Positions 1 through 7,283 of a stretch of DNA of 13,704 nt are shown here, piece by piece. The stretch lies in assembly GCA_003250175.1 (NCBI GenBank), contig QKHD01000221.1:1-13704 (forward strand), given 5' to 3'. The notes below the pieces were generated by a model that worked only from the letters and a program-made list of their open reading frames with translations, did not search any database and was not told the origin of the DNA. The stretch is from Helicobacteraceae bacterium (lineage in GTDB: Bacteria > Campylobacterota > Campylobacteria > Campylobacterales > SZUA-545). Numbering within the stretch: position 1 is the first letter of the stretch; every line of letters starts with the position of its first letter. Both the position numbers and the translations under genes were made by a program.

Positions 1-299
1 GCTATACCCTCACCAGTGGGGTGGTGCTGGGCTACGGTACCACCTCCCACCTGGCGGCTCACTCGGTGCTGGCCGTCTCCGACGCGGCCTATCTGGTGCT
101 CTCCCTGGAAGGCCCCAAGTGGGTGGTTTATGCCGTCAGCGGCAATCTAAAAGGAAGCGACGAGGTTCGCGCGGGTACGGTGGTGGATTTGGAGGGGATG
201 AAGCAGCATGGTGAGACCATCCGCTATCTCCCCGTCAGCGAAGGGGAGATAGCGGAGGTGTTGGCAAACCTTCCGGAGGATCTGCCCAAAAGCGAGTAG
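1..299 (+). CDS. C-terminal part of an unrecognised protein
   Basis: The reading frame is open from base 3 and ends at a TAG at 297-299, so the gene begins upstream of the window; the GTG and ATG codons inside need not be starts. About 98 residues are visible. They begin with a small-residue and hydrophobic stretch (GYGTTSHLAAHSVLAVSDAA), continue with short hydrophobic strands (YLVLSL, WVVYAV), and finish with an acidic tail (LPEDLPKSE). No catalytic motif, Cys/His cluster or obvious membrane helix is visible. The stop codon directly abuts the stop of the convergent minus-strand gene, with no room for a terminator between them. I do not recognise the family and assign no function. It is likely a real gene because its base composition matches the neighbours and the frame is uninterrupted. 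Confidence 0.6.
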   Translation, partial: YTLTSGVVLGYGTTSHLAAHSVLAVSDAAYLVLSLEGPKWVVYAVSGNLKGSDEVRAGTVVDLEGMKQHGETIRYLPVSEGEIAEVLANLPEDLPKSE

Positions 300-1154
300 C
301 TAGAGCACGTCCCGAAGGGCCTCTTCGATGGTCCGGAAACGGAAGAGCAGGCCCGCTTGTTCAAGGCGTTTGGGCAAGACCCGCTGACCCACGGTGAGCA
401 CGTCGGCTCCTTCGCTGAAAATCAGCCGCAATACAAAGGGCGGCAGGGGGAAGAGGGTCGGTCGATGGAGGATTTTCCCCAGGGCTTTGGTTAACTCTTT
501 GTTGGTCGTGGGGTTGGGGGCCGTGAGATTGTAGATGCCCTCGAGCCCCTTATCGGAGAGGGCCAGGCGGTAGGCAGCAATGAGATCGTGCAGATGCACC
601 CAGGAGAAGGGCTGGTGCCCATCGCCGATGGTGCCGCCCACTCCCATTTTAAAGGCGGGCAGCATCTTGGCCAGCGCGCCGCCGCCCCGGCCGATCACCA
701 CGCCAAAACGGAAGATGGTGACGGGAATATCCAGATCCTGCGCACGCAGCGCTTCACGCTCCCAGTCGCGGCAGATGAGGCCTAAAAAATCCACGGCGTA
801 GCCGTAGTCGTCTTCCGTATGTTCGCCCTCTTCGTCATAGATGCCCACGGCGGAGGTGGAGATAAACCGTTTGGGGGCCTTTTCCATGACGCCCATGGCC
901 TCGACCAGCGCGTGGGTGGTGTCGATGCGGCTTTTATAGAGCAGCTTTTTGTATTCGCGGTTCCACCGTTTGGAGATGGTGGCGCCGGCCATGTTGATAA
1001 CCGCCTCGCAATCGGCGAGTTTGGCGGCCAGTTCCTCCTTGGAGAGGGCCAGCTCTTTACGTCCCAGGGAAAGTATTTCGTGACCGTCTTCGCGCAGGGC
1101 CGCACCAAGGGCGGTACCGACGAATCCGGTGGCTCCGGTCATGGCAATTTTCAT
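300..1154 (-). CDS. TIGR01777-family NAD(P)-binding epimerase-like protein
   Basis: This 284-residue protein belongs to the extended short-chain dehydrogenase superfamily, YfcH/TIGR01777 branch. The N-terminal dinucleotide motif TGATGFVG is at residues 6-13. The family stretch NMAGATISKRW is at 54-64, followed by the SR-containing segment near 75. The strand and turn STSAVGIYDEEGE is at 99-111 and WVHLHDL at 185-191. The C-terminal DUF1731-type tail (about 237-284) has PKRLEQAGLLFRF. Length is close to the usual 290-300. The ATG at 1152-1154 follows AAAGGA at a 5-base gap. The protein is cytosolic, and the substrate of the family is generally unknown. It lies 49 bases behind modD on the same strand and may be co-transcribed or use an extended -10 site in the gap. 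Family assignment is firm; any specific reaction would be a guess. Confidence 0.9.
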   Translation of the reverse strand: MKIAMTGATGFVGTALGAALREDGHEILSLGRKELALSKEELAAKLADCEAVINMAGATISKRWNREYKKLLYKSRIDTTHALVEAMGVMEKAPKRFISTSAVGIYDEEGEHTEDDYGYAVDFLGLICRDWEREALRAQDLDIPVTIFRFGVVIGRGGGALAKMLPAFKMGVGGTIGDGHQPFSWVHLHDLIAAYRLALSDKGLEGIYNLTAPNPTTNKELTKALGKILHRPTLFPLPPFVLRLIFSEGADVLTVGQRVLPKRLEQAGLLFRFRTIEEALRDVL

Positions 1155-1183
1155 GGGTTTCCTTTGTCGTACTGGATAGGCTC

Positions 1184-1189
1184 AGTATA
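1184..1189 (-). promoter_or_regulatory. Possible extended -10 promoter for the TIGR01777 gene
   Basis: Read on the minus strand the gap between modD and the next gene contains TGTTATACT. This gives a -10 hexamer TATACT (5 of 6 to consensus) with an upstream TGn extension. No good -35 is seen at 17 bases, which is common for sigma-70 promoters in Campylobacterota. The predicted start would leave a leader of about 20-25 bases. The hexamer could also be chance in a short AT-rich gap. Confidence 0.35.
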
Positions 1190-1203
1190 ACAAAAAGAAG
1201 GGC

Positions 1204-2049
1204 CTAAAGGGAGTGGATTTTTCCGCTGATGTCGGCGGGTTTGGCGGCGTAGGGGGCGGAGGTGACGATGATGTCAGCTCCGGAGCGCACGTAATCGGCG
1301 ACGTTGGCGGCGTTGACCCCTCCGGCGGCGGCGATGCGGGTGGGCAGGCCCTCTTTTTGAAGGCTGGATTTCAGGGCTTCGACCTGGGCGGGGGAGAACT
1401 TATCGACCTGGAGCAGCTGGGCTCCGGAGCGGGCGAATTTCAGGGCCGATTCGAGGTCGTGGGCTTCGACGGTGAGCACCTTCTCTGGAGCGAGGTGGTG
1501 CAGGTGGTCAAGCTGCGCACAGAAGGCGTCGTGCCCGCCCATGAAGGCCATGTGTTCCTCAAAGACCAGTACGCTCTCCGAAAGCCCCAGCCGATGCGGC
1601 ACGGCGCCGCCGGACATAATGGCCTTGATAAGCAGCTGCCGCATGCCCGGAGGGGTCTTGCGGGTGGTGGCGATCTGTACTAGGGGGTTGATATCCTTGG
1701 CCGCTTCGACGATCTCGGCGGTGTAGGTGGCTACTCCGGAGGCGTGCTCGAGAATGTTCAGGGTGACTTTCCAGATGCGGTGCAGGGCCGCGACGTTTCC
1801 GGTGATGGCCAGAAACTCCTCCTTGGCACCGAGCATCCGTCCGGAGGGGGTGGTGTGGACGACCTGCAGCCCCTCCATCTGGGCGATACGCACCACCTCT
1901 TCACAGCCGCAGAGTACGGTGGCGTGGCGAGTGGTAAAAAGAAGCTCGCCCTTATGGGAGCCGATACCCAGCAGTGAGGTGGTGAGGTCGCCGTTGTAGA
2001 CGTCTTCGTCCAGCCAGTGGCGAAGCGTAGAGTCGGAGATGCGTATCAT
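1204..2049 (-). CDS. modD: ModD-like nicotinate-nucleotide-pyrophosphorylase homologue
   Basis: The 281-residue product is a homologue of quinolinate phosphoribosyltransferase (NadC) of the ModD subgroup, usually linked to molybdate genes; its exact reaction is not settled. Visible family blocks are EDVYNGDLTT (15-24), TTRKTPPG (128-135), GGAVPHRLGLSES (147-159), the barrel residues E195 (TVEAHD) and D216 (LLQVDKF), and AAGGVN (241-246). The wording HRLGLSES and VFEEHMAFM is typical of ModD rather than NadC. I chose the ATG at 2047-2049 because the family begins MIxISD. An in-frame ATG at 2056-2058 and a GTG at 2092-2094 are alternatives, and none has a good ribosome site. No molybdate transporter is in the window, so this is an isolated copy. 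The structured element at 2097-2245 lies just upstream and may be its leader. Confidence 0.87.
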   Translation of the reverse strand: MIRISDSTLRHWLDEDVYNGDLTTSLLGIGSHKGELLFTTRHATVLCGCEEVVRIAQMEGLQVVHTTPSGRMLGAKEEFLAITGNVAALHRIWKVTLNILEHASGVATYTAEIVEAAKDINPLVQIATTRKTPPGMRQLLIKAIMSGGAVPHRLGLSESVLVFEEHMAFMGGHDAFCAQLDHLHHLAPEKVLTVEAHDLESALKFARSGAQLLQVDKFSPAQVEALKSSLQKEGLPTRIAAAGGVNAANVADYVRSGADIIVTSAPYAAKPADISGKIHSL

Positions 2050-2096
2050 AGGGTTCATCCAGAAAGCAAAGTGGGGTAACGATAACACAAACACTC

Positions 2097-2245
2097 TTCA
2101 AGCCAGCCGTCACCCCAAGCAGCAGAGGTATACATGGGGCCTTAGACATGACAAGTAAGGAAAGAGCATCAATAAGGCCTGATAAGGAGCGGGTAGGCTT
2201 CAATTAAGGAGACGCTAGGAACCCATGCTCTCAGGCTGGCGTGAA
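2097..2245. other. Nested inverted-repeat element in the modD/thioesterase intergenic stretch
   Basis: This lies in the only gene-free stretch longer than 300 bases (2050-2357). The ends are 12-base imperfect inverted repeats: TTCAAGCCAGCC at 2097-2108 pairs with GGCTGGCGTGAA at 2234-2245, 11 of 12. Inside, AGAG (2124-2127) pairs with CTCT (2228-2231), CATGGG (2133-2138) with CCCATG (2222-2227), GGCCTTA (2138-2144) with TAAGGCC (2173-2179; base 2138 can join only one of these), and AGCG (2188-2191) with CGCT (2213-2216). All pairs are nested without conflict, which would give a closing stem enclosing two hairpins. No credible coding frame, target-site duplication or known riboswitch signature is seen. 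It could be a structured RNA, a leader of modD on the minus strand, or a miniature inverted-repeat element. The strand is undecided. Confidence 0.4.
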
Positions 2246-2256
2246 AAATGTTTGTT

Positions 2257-2282
2257 TCGTTATATCTATAAAAATATAACGA
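2257..2282. repeat. 9-base inverted repeat, possible operator
   Basis: TCGTTATAT at 2257-2265 and ATATAACGA at 2274-2282 are perfect inverted arms around the 8-base centre CTATAAAA. No T-run follows, so it does not look like an intrinsic terminator. It sits between the nested-stem element and the thioesterase promoter. On the minus strand it contains a TATAAC (2259-2264) that could be a -10 for a transcript starting just before the element. A regulator binding site is the simplest reading; no specific regulator can be named. Confidence 0.4.
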
Positions 2283-2301
2283 TAATGGGCTGAAACCATT
2301 C

Positions 2302-2330
2302 TTAAAAATTCGGGAATTTTTTGCTATGAT
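2302..2330 (+). promoter_or_regulatory. Sigma-70-type promoter of the thioesterase gene
   Basis: A -35-like TTAAAA (2302-2307, 4 of 6) stands 17 bases before TATGAT (2325-2330, 5 of 6), and a TGC just before the -10 makes it an extended -10 promoter. Transcription would start near 2337, giving a leader of about 20 bases that carries the ribosome site GGAAGG at 2345-2350, 7 bases before the ATG. Confidence 0.55.
2304..2321. repeat. Perfect 8-base dyad over the thioesterase -35 region
   Basis: AAAAATTC (2304-2311) and GAATTTTT (2314-2321) are perfect inverted arms around GG. The dyad covers the -35 and spacer of the promoter, where a bound repressor would block polymerase. AT-rich dyads arise by chance more easily, so its role is an inference. 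Confidence 0.35.
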
Positions 2331-2357
2331 TTTGGCCTTTTGTTGGAAGGATTTTCG

Positions 2358-2741
2358 ATGCACGATATTAAATTTCCCTTTTTGGAACACGTGGGCGCGC
2401 GGCTTGCCGAGGCGTCTGAAGGGTATGCGAGGGTGGAGCTGGCGGTGCAGGAGTACCATTTGCAACACCTGGGTTTTGTTCACGGCGGGGTGATTTCGAC
2501 ACTGCTGGACAATACGGGCTGGTATGCGGCCATGACCCTACTCAATGAGGGACAGACCAGCGTGACGATGCAGATTAATATTGACTACCTCAAACCGGCA
2601 ATGGGGAGCCAGCTCGTCTGTGAAGCGCGGGTGGTCAAACCGGGACGCTCCAAGGCCTTCGTGGAGATCCGGATGACCGACGCGGCGCAAAAACTGATCG
2701 CCTTCGCCACGGGCAATTACGCGGTGATCACTCCGGAATAG
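2358..2741 (+). CDS. PaaI-like hotdog-fold thioesterase
   Basis: The 127-residue product matches the single-domain hotdog acyl-CoA thioesterase family (PaaI/DUF4442-like). The key segment is HLQHLGFVHGGVISTLLDNT. HGG at 42-44 and Asp51 on the following central helix correspond to the substrate and catalytic positions of the family. The second half carries the usual strands (TSVTMQINIDYLKP, KAFVEIRM, FATGNYAVI). The start is the ATG at 2358, preceded by GGAAGG at 7 bases; the upstream in-frame TTG at 2340 lacks a ribosome site. It would hydrolyse an acyl- or aryl-CoA in the cytosol, but the substrate cannot be told. The gene is monocistronic, with its own promoter, and its last 14 bases overlap the 3' end of the convergent sensor kinase gene. 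Confidence 0.88.
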   Translation: MHDIKFPFLEHVGARLAEASEGYARVELAVQEYHLQHLGFVHGGVISTLLDNTGWYAAMTLLNEGQTSVTMQINIDYLKPAMGSQLVCEARVVKPGRSKAFVEIRMTDAAQKLIAFATGNYAVITPE

Positions 2742-5256
2742 GGCAGGCCGCACGGAGGGTGATGACAAAACGCGCCCCCTCCTTGCCATTGACGGCGGTG
2801 ATGGTGCCGCCGAAACTCTCTTCGATAATCTTCTTGGACATATACAGACCGATTCCCGTTCCCTCTTCTCCCTTGGTACTGAAATAGGAGTCAAAAATCC
2901 GCCCCATGATGGCCGGATCGATCCCGCCCGCGTTGTCTTCGATGGTGACGACCGCCGACTGGGTTGCCGGATTGCTGCGGCAGGCGACGGTGATACGGGG
3001 CGCCGGGACCGCTTTGCTAACCAGGGCTTCCTTGGCATTGTTGGCGATATTCAGCACCACCTGCATCAGTTCCGTTTCGATCCCGCTGACGGTGCAGGCA
3101 TCGCAGTCCGTGTGGAGGGCGATGCCGTGTTTGGCATACTGTTTTTCCAGGAGCAGGGTCGATTTTTCCACCAGTTGTTTCAGATCAAAACTCTTGCGAT
3201 TTTTTCCGGGGCGGAAGTAGTTGCGCAGCTCTTCGATGGTGTGGGTCATGAAATCGATCTGTGTCATGGCCCGGGCGATAAAGCTTTGGATGTAGGTTTT
3301 ATTCAATTCGCCGTGGTCATAGGCCTCGCCCACGTCCTGAATATTGAGGGAGAGGGAGGTGACGGGCTGCTTCATCTGGTGGGCGATGATCCCGATCATC
3401 TCGCCCATAACCGCCATCTGGGCGTTGCGCAGCATGACGTCGTCTTTCTTACGCAGCTCTTCGACTTGTCTGGCGACGTCGGCTTTAAGCGATTGGTTGT
3501 AGCGGCTTAGCGTCCACTGGCGGTGCAGCAGCAGGGCACCCAGTGCCAAAACCACGGCCAAAATCTTCCAGAGCAGGCTGTAATCAAAGCCCTTGTCGTA
3601 GGTGACGGAGACCCAGCGGTTGACCGCCTCCTGGCGGCGGCTTTCGGGGATAGAAGCCAGGGCTTTGTTCATGATGTTCAGCAACAACGGGTCATCCTTG
3701 CGCACCCCGATGGCGTGGGCCTGGCGGTCTTCCAGCTTGCCGGAGATTTTCAGCTCTCCGGCATATTCACGCTGAATGAGATAGGCCAGGGGGTGGAGGG
3801 CGTCGATCATGCCGAAAAGCTCTCCGGAGACGACTTTGTCAAGCCCCTGACGAAGATTTTCCACCTCGGTGATGTGAATGGCGGGGTAGCGCAGCCGTAG
3901 CAGCTCCACGTCGGCATAGCCCCGGACAATGCCCAGGGGGCGGTCGAGGATCTCTTCGATCTCATTGATAAAGAGCTGTTCGGTGCGGGTGGCAATAACG
4001 GAGGGCACAGTAAAAAAGGGCTGGGTAAAGTCCAGAAACGCCGAACGCTCCGGAGTGGCCATCAGCATGGAGACGATGTCACATTTTCGTGATTTGGCCA
4101 GGGCAAGGGATTCGCTCCATGAGCGGCTGGGTACGACCTCGATGGGAATTTGCAACTGGGCCTGGATCAGTCCGAAAAGATCGGCGATAATCCCGATGTG
4201 GCGGCCGTTTTCCAGTTTTTCGTAGGGCATCCACTCCGGATCGACGCAGAGGGTGAGCTTGCCCTTTTCTTCCAGATGACGGTGTTCGTTGATGCTCAGA
4301 TGAACGGCACGATTATCCGTACGGTGGACAAAGTCGGCATAGTTGTGCATGCCGTTGGGGGCGGCGAGGCCCAGGGCCTCATAGTTTTTGGCCATGGAGC
4401 GCAGGATCTTTTCGTCGATGCTGCCCAAGGGGTAGAGTTCGGGAAGAATCAGCTGGCGGGTCATACGCGCCTCAAACTCTAAAGCTTCGCGGCTTTTGTG
4501 CTGGGAGTTGTACTTTTTTAAGATCAGATCGATAATCTCTTCGGGGTGTTCCAGGGCGTATTCCCACCCTTTGAGCGTCGCTTCGGTCATGGCGTCGACC
4601 CGTTCATGATGGGCCTCCACCTCCTGTTTTGAGGTGAAGAGGTTGACATCATAAAACTGTGAGTTGTAGCTGGAGGGGTTGAGGATGGTGTAACGGACTT
4701 TGTGCCGGTTTAGCTCATGGATTTCGTTGGTGATAAAGACGGTCATGGCGTCGACCCGTTTTTCCGTGAAATCTTCGAGATTGAAGCTCGGTTTGACCAG
4801 CCGCAGGTCCTCCGGATGGATGTTGAATTCGCTCAGCATGCCGGCAATGGGGGAGCTCAGTATCTCCTGCTCGTTGGCCATGACCCGTTTGCCCTTGAGG
4901 TCGCTGGGGACGATGATGTCGGGTTGAGCCACCAAAACCAGGGCCGGGTGCTTGAAGATATTGGCCAGCATGACGACGGGCTTGCCGCTAAGGTATTCGG
5001 CCAAAAGGCTGGAGTAGTGCAGGCCGTATTCGGCCCGTCCGGAGAGAACCTCCTCCGTAATATCCATACCGGGCTCGTATTCGCGCAGGGAGACCTCAAG
5101 TCCGGCGTCACGGTAAAAACCTTTTTCGATTGCGGCGTAGAAACCGGCGTATTCGAACTGGTGTTTCCACTGCATCTGAATCACCACCGGTTCATTTTCA
5201 TGGGCGGTCAGCAGAAGCGGTAAGGAGAAGATCACAAGGAGTATACGTCTGAACAA
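2728..5256 (-). CDS. Sensor histidine kinase with NMT1/THI5-like and SBP_bac_3-like periplasmic domains
   Basis: The 842-residue protein has a signal sequence or N-terminal anchor (1-18). An NMT1/THI5-like binding domain follows (about 22-250; MQWKHQFEYAGFYAAIEKGFY). A second, SBP_bac_3-like domain covers about 333-552 (LCVDPEWMPYEKLENG). Next come a membrane helix (about 560-580), a short coiled linker, and a kinase core. The phospho-acceptor is His626 in IIAHQMKQPV, the N box includes N736 and N740 (LNIANNAKEAL), the G1 box is DNAGG (774-778) and the G2 box is GTGIGL (799-804). There is no receiver domain and no response regulator nearby, so the partner is elsewhere. The start appears to be a TTG at 5254-5256; later ATGs would remove the signal sequence. 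It follows copB by 75 bases on the same strand. The ligand is unknown; thiamine-precursor-like or amino-acid-like molecules are only analogies. Confidence 0.92.
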   Translation of the reverse strand: MFRRILLVIFSLPLLLTAHENEPVVIQMQWKHQFEYAGFYAAIEKGFYRDAGLEVSLREYEPGMDITEEVLSGRAEYGLHYSSLLAEYLSGKPVVMLANIFKHPALVLVAQPDIIVPSDLKGKRVMANEQEILSSPIAGMLSEFNIHPEDLRLVKPSFNLEDFTEKRVDAMTVFITNEIHELNRHKVRYTILNPSSYNSQFYDVNLFTSKQEVEAHHERVDAMTEATLKGWEYALEHPEEIIDLILKKYNSQHKSREALEFEARMTRQLILPELYPLGSIDEKILRSMAKNYEALGLAAPNGMHNYADFVHRTDNRAVHLSINEHRHLEEKGKLTLCVDPEWMPYEKLENGRHIGIIADLFGLIQAQLQIPIEVVPSRSWSESLALAKSRKCDIVSMLMATPERSAFLDFTQPFFTVPSVIATRTEQLFINEIEEILDRPLGIVRGYADVELLRLRYPAIHITEVENLRQGLDKVVSGELFGMIDALHPLAYLIQREYAGELKISGKLEDRQAHAIGVRKDDPLLLNIMNKALASIPESRRQEAVNRWVSVTYDKGFDYSLLWKILAVVLALGALLLHRQWTLSRYNQSLKADVARQVEELRKKDDVMLRNAQMAVMGEMIGIIAHQMKQPVTSLSLNIQDVGEAYDHGELNKTYIQSFIARAMTQIDFMTHTIEELRNYFRPGKNRKSFDLKQLVEKSTLLLEKQYAKHGIALHTDCDACTVSGIETELMQVVLNIANNAKEALVSKAVPAPRITVACRSNPATQSAVVTIEDNAGGIDPAIMGRIFDSYFSTKGEEGTGIGLYMSKKIIEESFGGTITAVNGKEGARFVITLRAACPIPE

Positions 5257-5285
5257 GGGCCTGTCTTTTAGTAATATATGCTCAT

Positions 5286-5315
5286 CTTATCTTTTGAAAG
5301 TGACTGCTGTGTCAA
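5286..5315 (-). promoter_or_regulatory. Possible promoter for the sensor kinase gene
   Basis: In the 75-base gap behind copB the minus strand has a perfect -35 TTGACA (5310-5315) and, 18 bases downstream, GATAAG (5286-5291), 4 of 6 to the -10 consensus. The overlapping TAAGAT would need a 20-base spacer. It suggests the kinase can be transcribed separately from copB. The weak -10 keeps this tentative. Confidence 0.35.
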
Positions 5316-5331
5316 CAAAGCTCTGAAAAGA

Positions 5332-7278
5332 CTAGGTCAGTTGACGACGCAGCAACTGGGTATTGAGGGCTACGATGACCGTACTCAGGCTCATCATCAC
5401 CGCGCCCACGGCGGGGTTGACGACAATGCCCACCGGCGCGAGAACCCCAGCCGCCAGAGGGATGGCCAGAATATTGTACCCCGCGGCCCACCAGAGGTTT
5501 TGTACCATTTTACGGTAGGTGGCCCGGGCAAAACGGATCGCCCGGGGAACATCACTTAGACGGTTTTTTACCAGGATCAGTCCGGCACTTTCGATGGCGA
5601 CGTCCGTACCGGCCCCCACGGCGATACCCACGTCCGCTTCCGCCAGGGCCGGGGCATCGTTGATCCCGTCTCCGATCATGGCGACGTGCTGACGGTGCTC
5701 TTTGATTCTCCGGATGTATTCGGCCTTATCCGCTGGCAGCACCTGGGCGTGGACATGGTCGATGGGAAGGGCTTGTGCCACCGCTTGGGCGGCGGATTCG
5801 CTGTCGCCGGTGATAAGGTAGGTTTCCAGTCCCATGGCCTTGAGGGTCTCCAGGGCTGAGCGGGCATCCTCCTTGATCGTATCTGCCAGGGTGAAGGCCC
5901 CCAGAATGGTATGCTCCGTGGCGGCATAGATGAGGGTGTCCGAGGCCTCCGTATGCTGCAGTTTTTCTTCGCGGATCGTATGCCCCAGGGTGTGCATGAA
6001 CTCGGCGCCACCCAGATAGAACCAGGCGCCATCGACCCTAGCTTTGACCCCTTCTCCGGAGAGGGCGGTGAACGCCTCTGCCTGGGGGAGAGTGATCTTC
6101 GCATCCCGGGCCTTTTTCACAATGGCGGCGGCGATGGGGTGTTCGGCATGAATCTCCACGGCGGCGCTCTTGGTCAGAAGGTTGTTTTCGTCGGTCTCGA
6201 AAACAATGATGTCCCTGACGCCGAAGTGCCCTTCTGTCAAGGTGCCGGTTTTGTCGAAGACGGCGGCATCCAGGTTTCTGGCGGCTTCAAAGGCGCGGCG
6301 GTCTCGGATGAGGATACCGTTTTTGGCGCTAAGTGCGGTGGAGAGGGCAATGACCAGGGGAATCGCCAGCCCCAGGGCGTGGGGGCAGGCGATAATGAGC
6401 ACCGTTACCGTCCGCTCAAGGGCTTCGTCGGCTCCGGAGATGGCGTACCAGACGGCGAAGGTGACAGCCCCCGCCAGCGAGGCGGCATAAAAGAGCCAGG
6501 CTGCGGCGCGGTTGGCAAAATCCTGGGTGCGGCTGTGGCGCTTCTGTGCTTCCTTGACCATATCGCCAACCTGGGAGAGATAGCTCTCTTTGCCGGTTTT
6601 TCCCACCCGGACGCTCAGGCTGCCCTCGCCGTTGACCGAACCGCCGATAACGGCATCGCCCGCATGTTTTCTGACGGCGGCGGATTCTCCGGTAATCAGG
6701 GATTCATTGACCCCCGACGCTCCGGAGAGAACCGTACCGTCGGCGGGAATTTTTTCACCGGGTCGAATCAGGATGCGGTCGTTTTTTTGAAGTTTGTCCG
6801 TGGGGATGTCTTCCGTTTCGTTTTGTTCATTCAGGCGGTGGGCGGTGGCGGGGATGAGCCGGGCCAGGTCCTCCAGGGCATGGGAGGCACCCATGACACT
6901 TTTGGCTTCGATCCAGTGCCCCAACAGCATGATGACGATCAGGCTGGCCAGCTCCCAGAAGAAGCTCTTGCCTTCCCCGGCCAGCAGGGCAAAAAGGGAG
7001 TAGAAGTAGGCGACGCTGATGGCCATGGCGATTAACGTCATCATGCCAGGCATACGCATCCTCAGTTCGTGTAGCAGTCCCGTCAGGAAGGGCCACCCCC
7101 CATAGAGGTAGATGACTGTAGCCAGCAAGGGCAGCAGAGCGGTTTGGAAAGGTACCTCCGCCTCCAGCCCCAACCAGCTCCGGACCATGGGGGAGAAGAA
7201 AAAAATCGGCAGGGTAAGAATCAGCGAGAGATAGAAGCGGTTGCGAAACAGGGTGATATGGTGGGAGTGATCATGCAT
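5332..7278 (-). CDS. copB: CopB-like P1B-3 copper-transporting ATPase
   Basis: The 648-residue inner-membrane pump couples ATP hydrolysis to metal export. From the chosen start the visible motifs are a short His-rich N terminus (MHDHSHH), TGES (196-199, actuator), CPH (298-300) in the metal-site helix, DKTG with phosphorylated Asp342, the EHP signature (379-381), GDGINDAP (536-543), and helix motifs YNILAIP (601-607) and MSLST (629-633). CPH with YN-x4-P and MSxST marks subclass P1B-3, associated with Cu(II)/Cu(I), rather than the CPC type. There is no N-terminal HMA domain, as usual for this group. The ATG at 7276-7278 follows a perfect AAGGAGG; an upstream ATG at 7300-7302 would add 8 residues but has a poor site. 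The sensor kinase gene follows at 75 bases. Silver cannot be excluded as substrate. Confidence 0.93.
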   Translation of the reverse strand: MHDHSHHITLFRNRFYLSLILTLPIFFFSPMVRSWLGLEAEVPFQTALLPLLATVIYLYGGWPFLTGLLHELRMRMPGMMTLIAMAISVAYFYSLFALLAGEGKSFFWELASLIVIMLLGHWIEAKSVMGASHALEDLARLIPATAHRLNEQNETEDIPTDKLQKNDRILIRPGEKIPADGTVLSGASGVNESLITGESAAVRKHAGDAVIGGSVNGEGSLSVRVGKTGKESYLSQVGDMVKEAQKRHSRTQDFANRAAAWLFYAASLAGAVTFAVWYAISGADEALERTVTVLIIACPHALGLAIPLVIALSTALSAKNGILIRDRRAFEAARNLDAAVFDKTGTLTEGHFGVRDIIVFETDENNLLTKSAAVEIHAEHPIAAAIVKKARDAKITLPQAEAFTALSGEGVKARVDGAWFYLGGAEFMHTLGHTIREEKLQHTEASDTLIYAATEHTILGAFTLADTIKEDARSALETLKAMGLETYLITGDSESAAQAVAQALPIDHVHAQVLPADKAEYIRRIKEHRQHVAMIGDGINDAPALAEADVGIAVGAGTDVAIESAGLILVKNRLSDVPRAIRFARATYRKMVQNLWWAAGYNILAIPLAAGVLAPVGIVVNPAVGAVMMSLSTVIVALNTQLLRRQLT

Positions 7279-7283
7279 GATAG

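Noticed and set aside
2050..2094. Longer modD starting at the GTG at 2092-2094
   Set aside because: The extra residues (FVLSLPHFAFW) are not like the family N terminus, which begins MIxISD, and there is no ribosome site at the GTG.
2097..2245. Molybdenum-cofactor riboswitch or transposon remnant as a firm call
   Set aside because: I could not recognise the conserved core of the Moco RNA on either strand, and no target-site duplication flanks the inverted ends, so it is left as an unassigned structured element.
2169..2483. 104-codon minus-strand open frame across the intergenic stretch
   Set aside because: It is opposite the start of the thioesterase gene, has no ribosome site or family likeness, and its end falls in the nested-stem element.
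5911..7035. 374-codon open frame on the plus strand
   Set aside because: Antisense to the copper ATPase, whose motifs (CPH, DKTG, TGES) are unmistakable; low-complexity Gly-rich translation.
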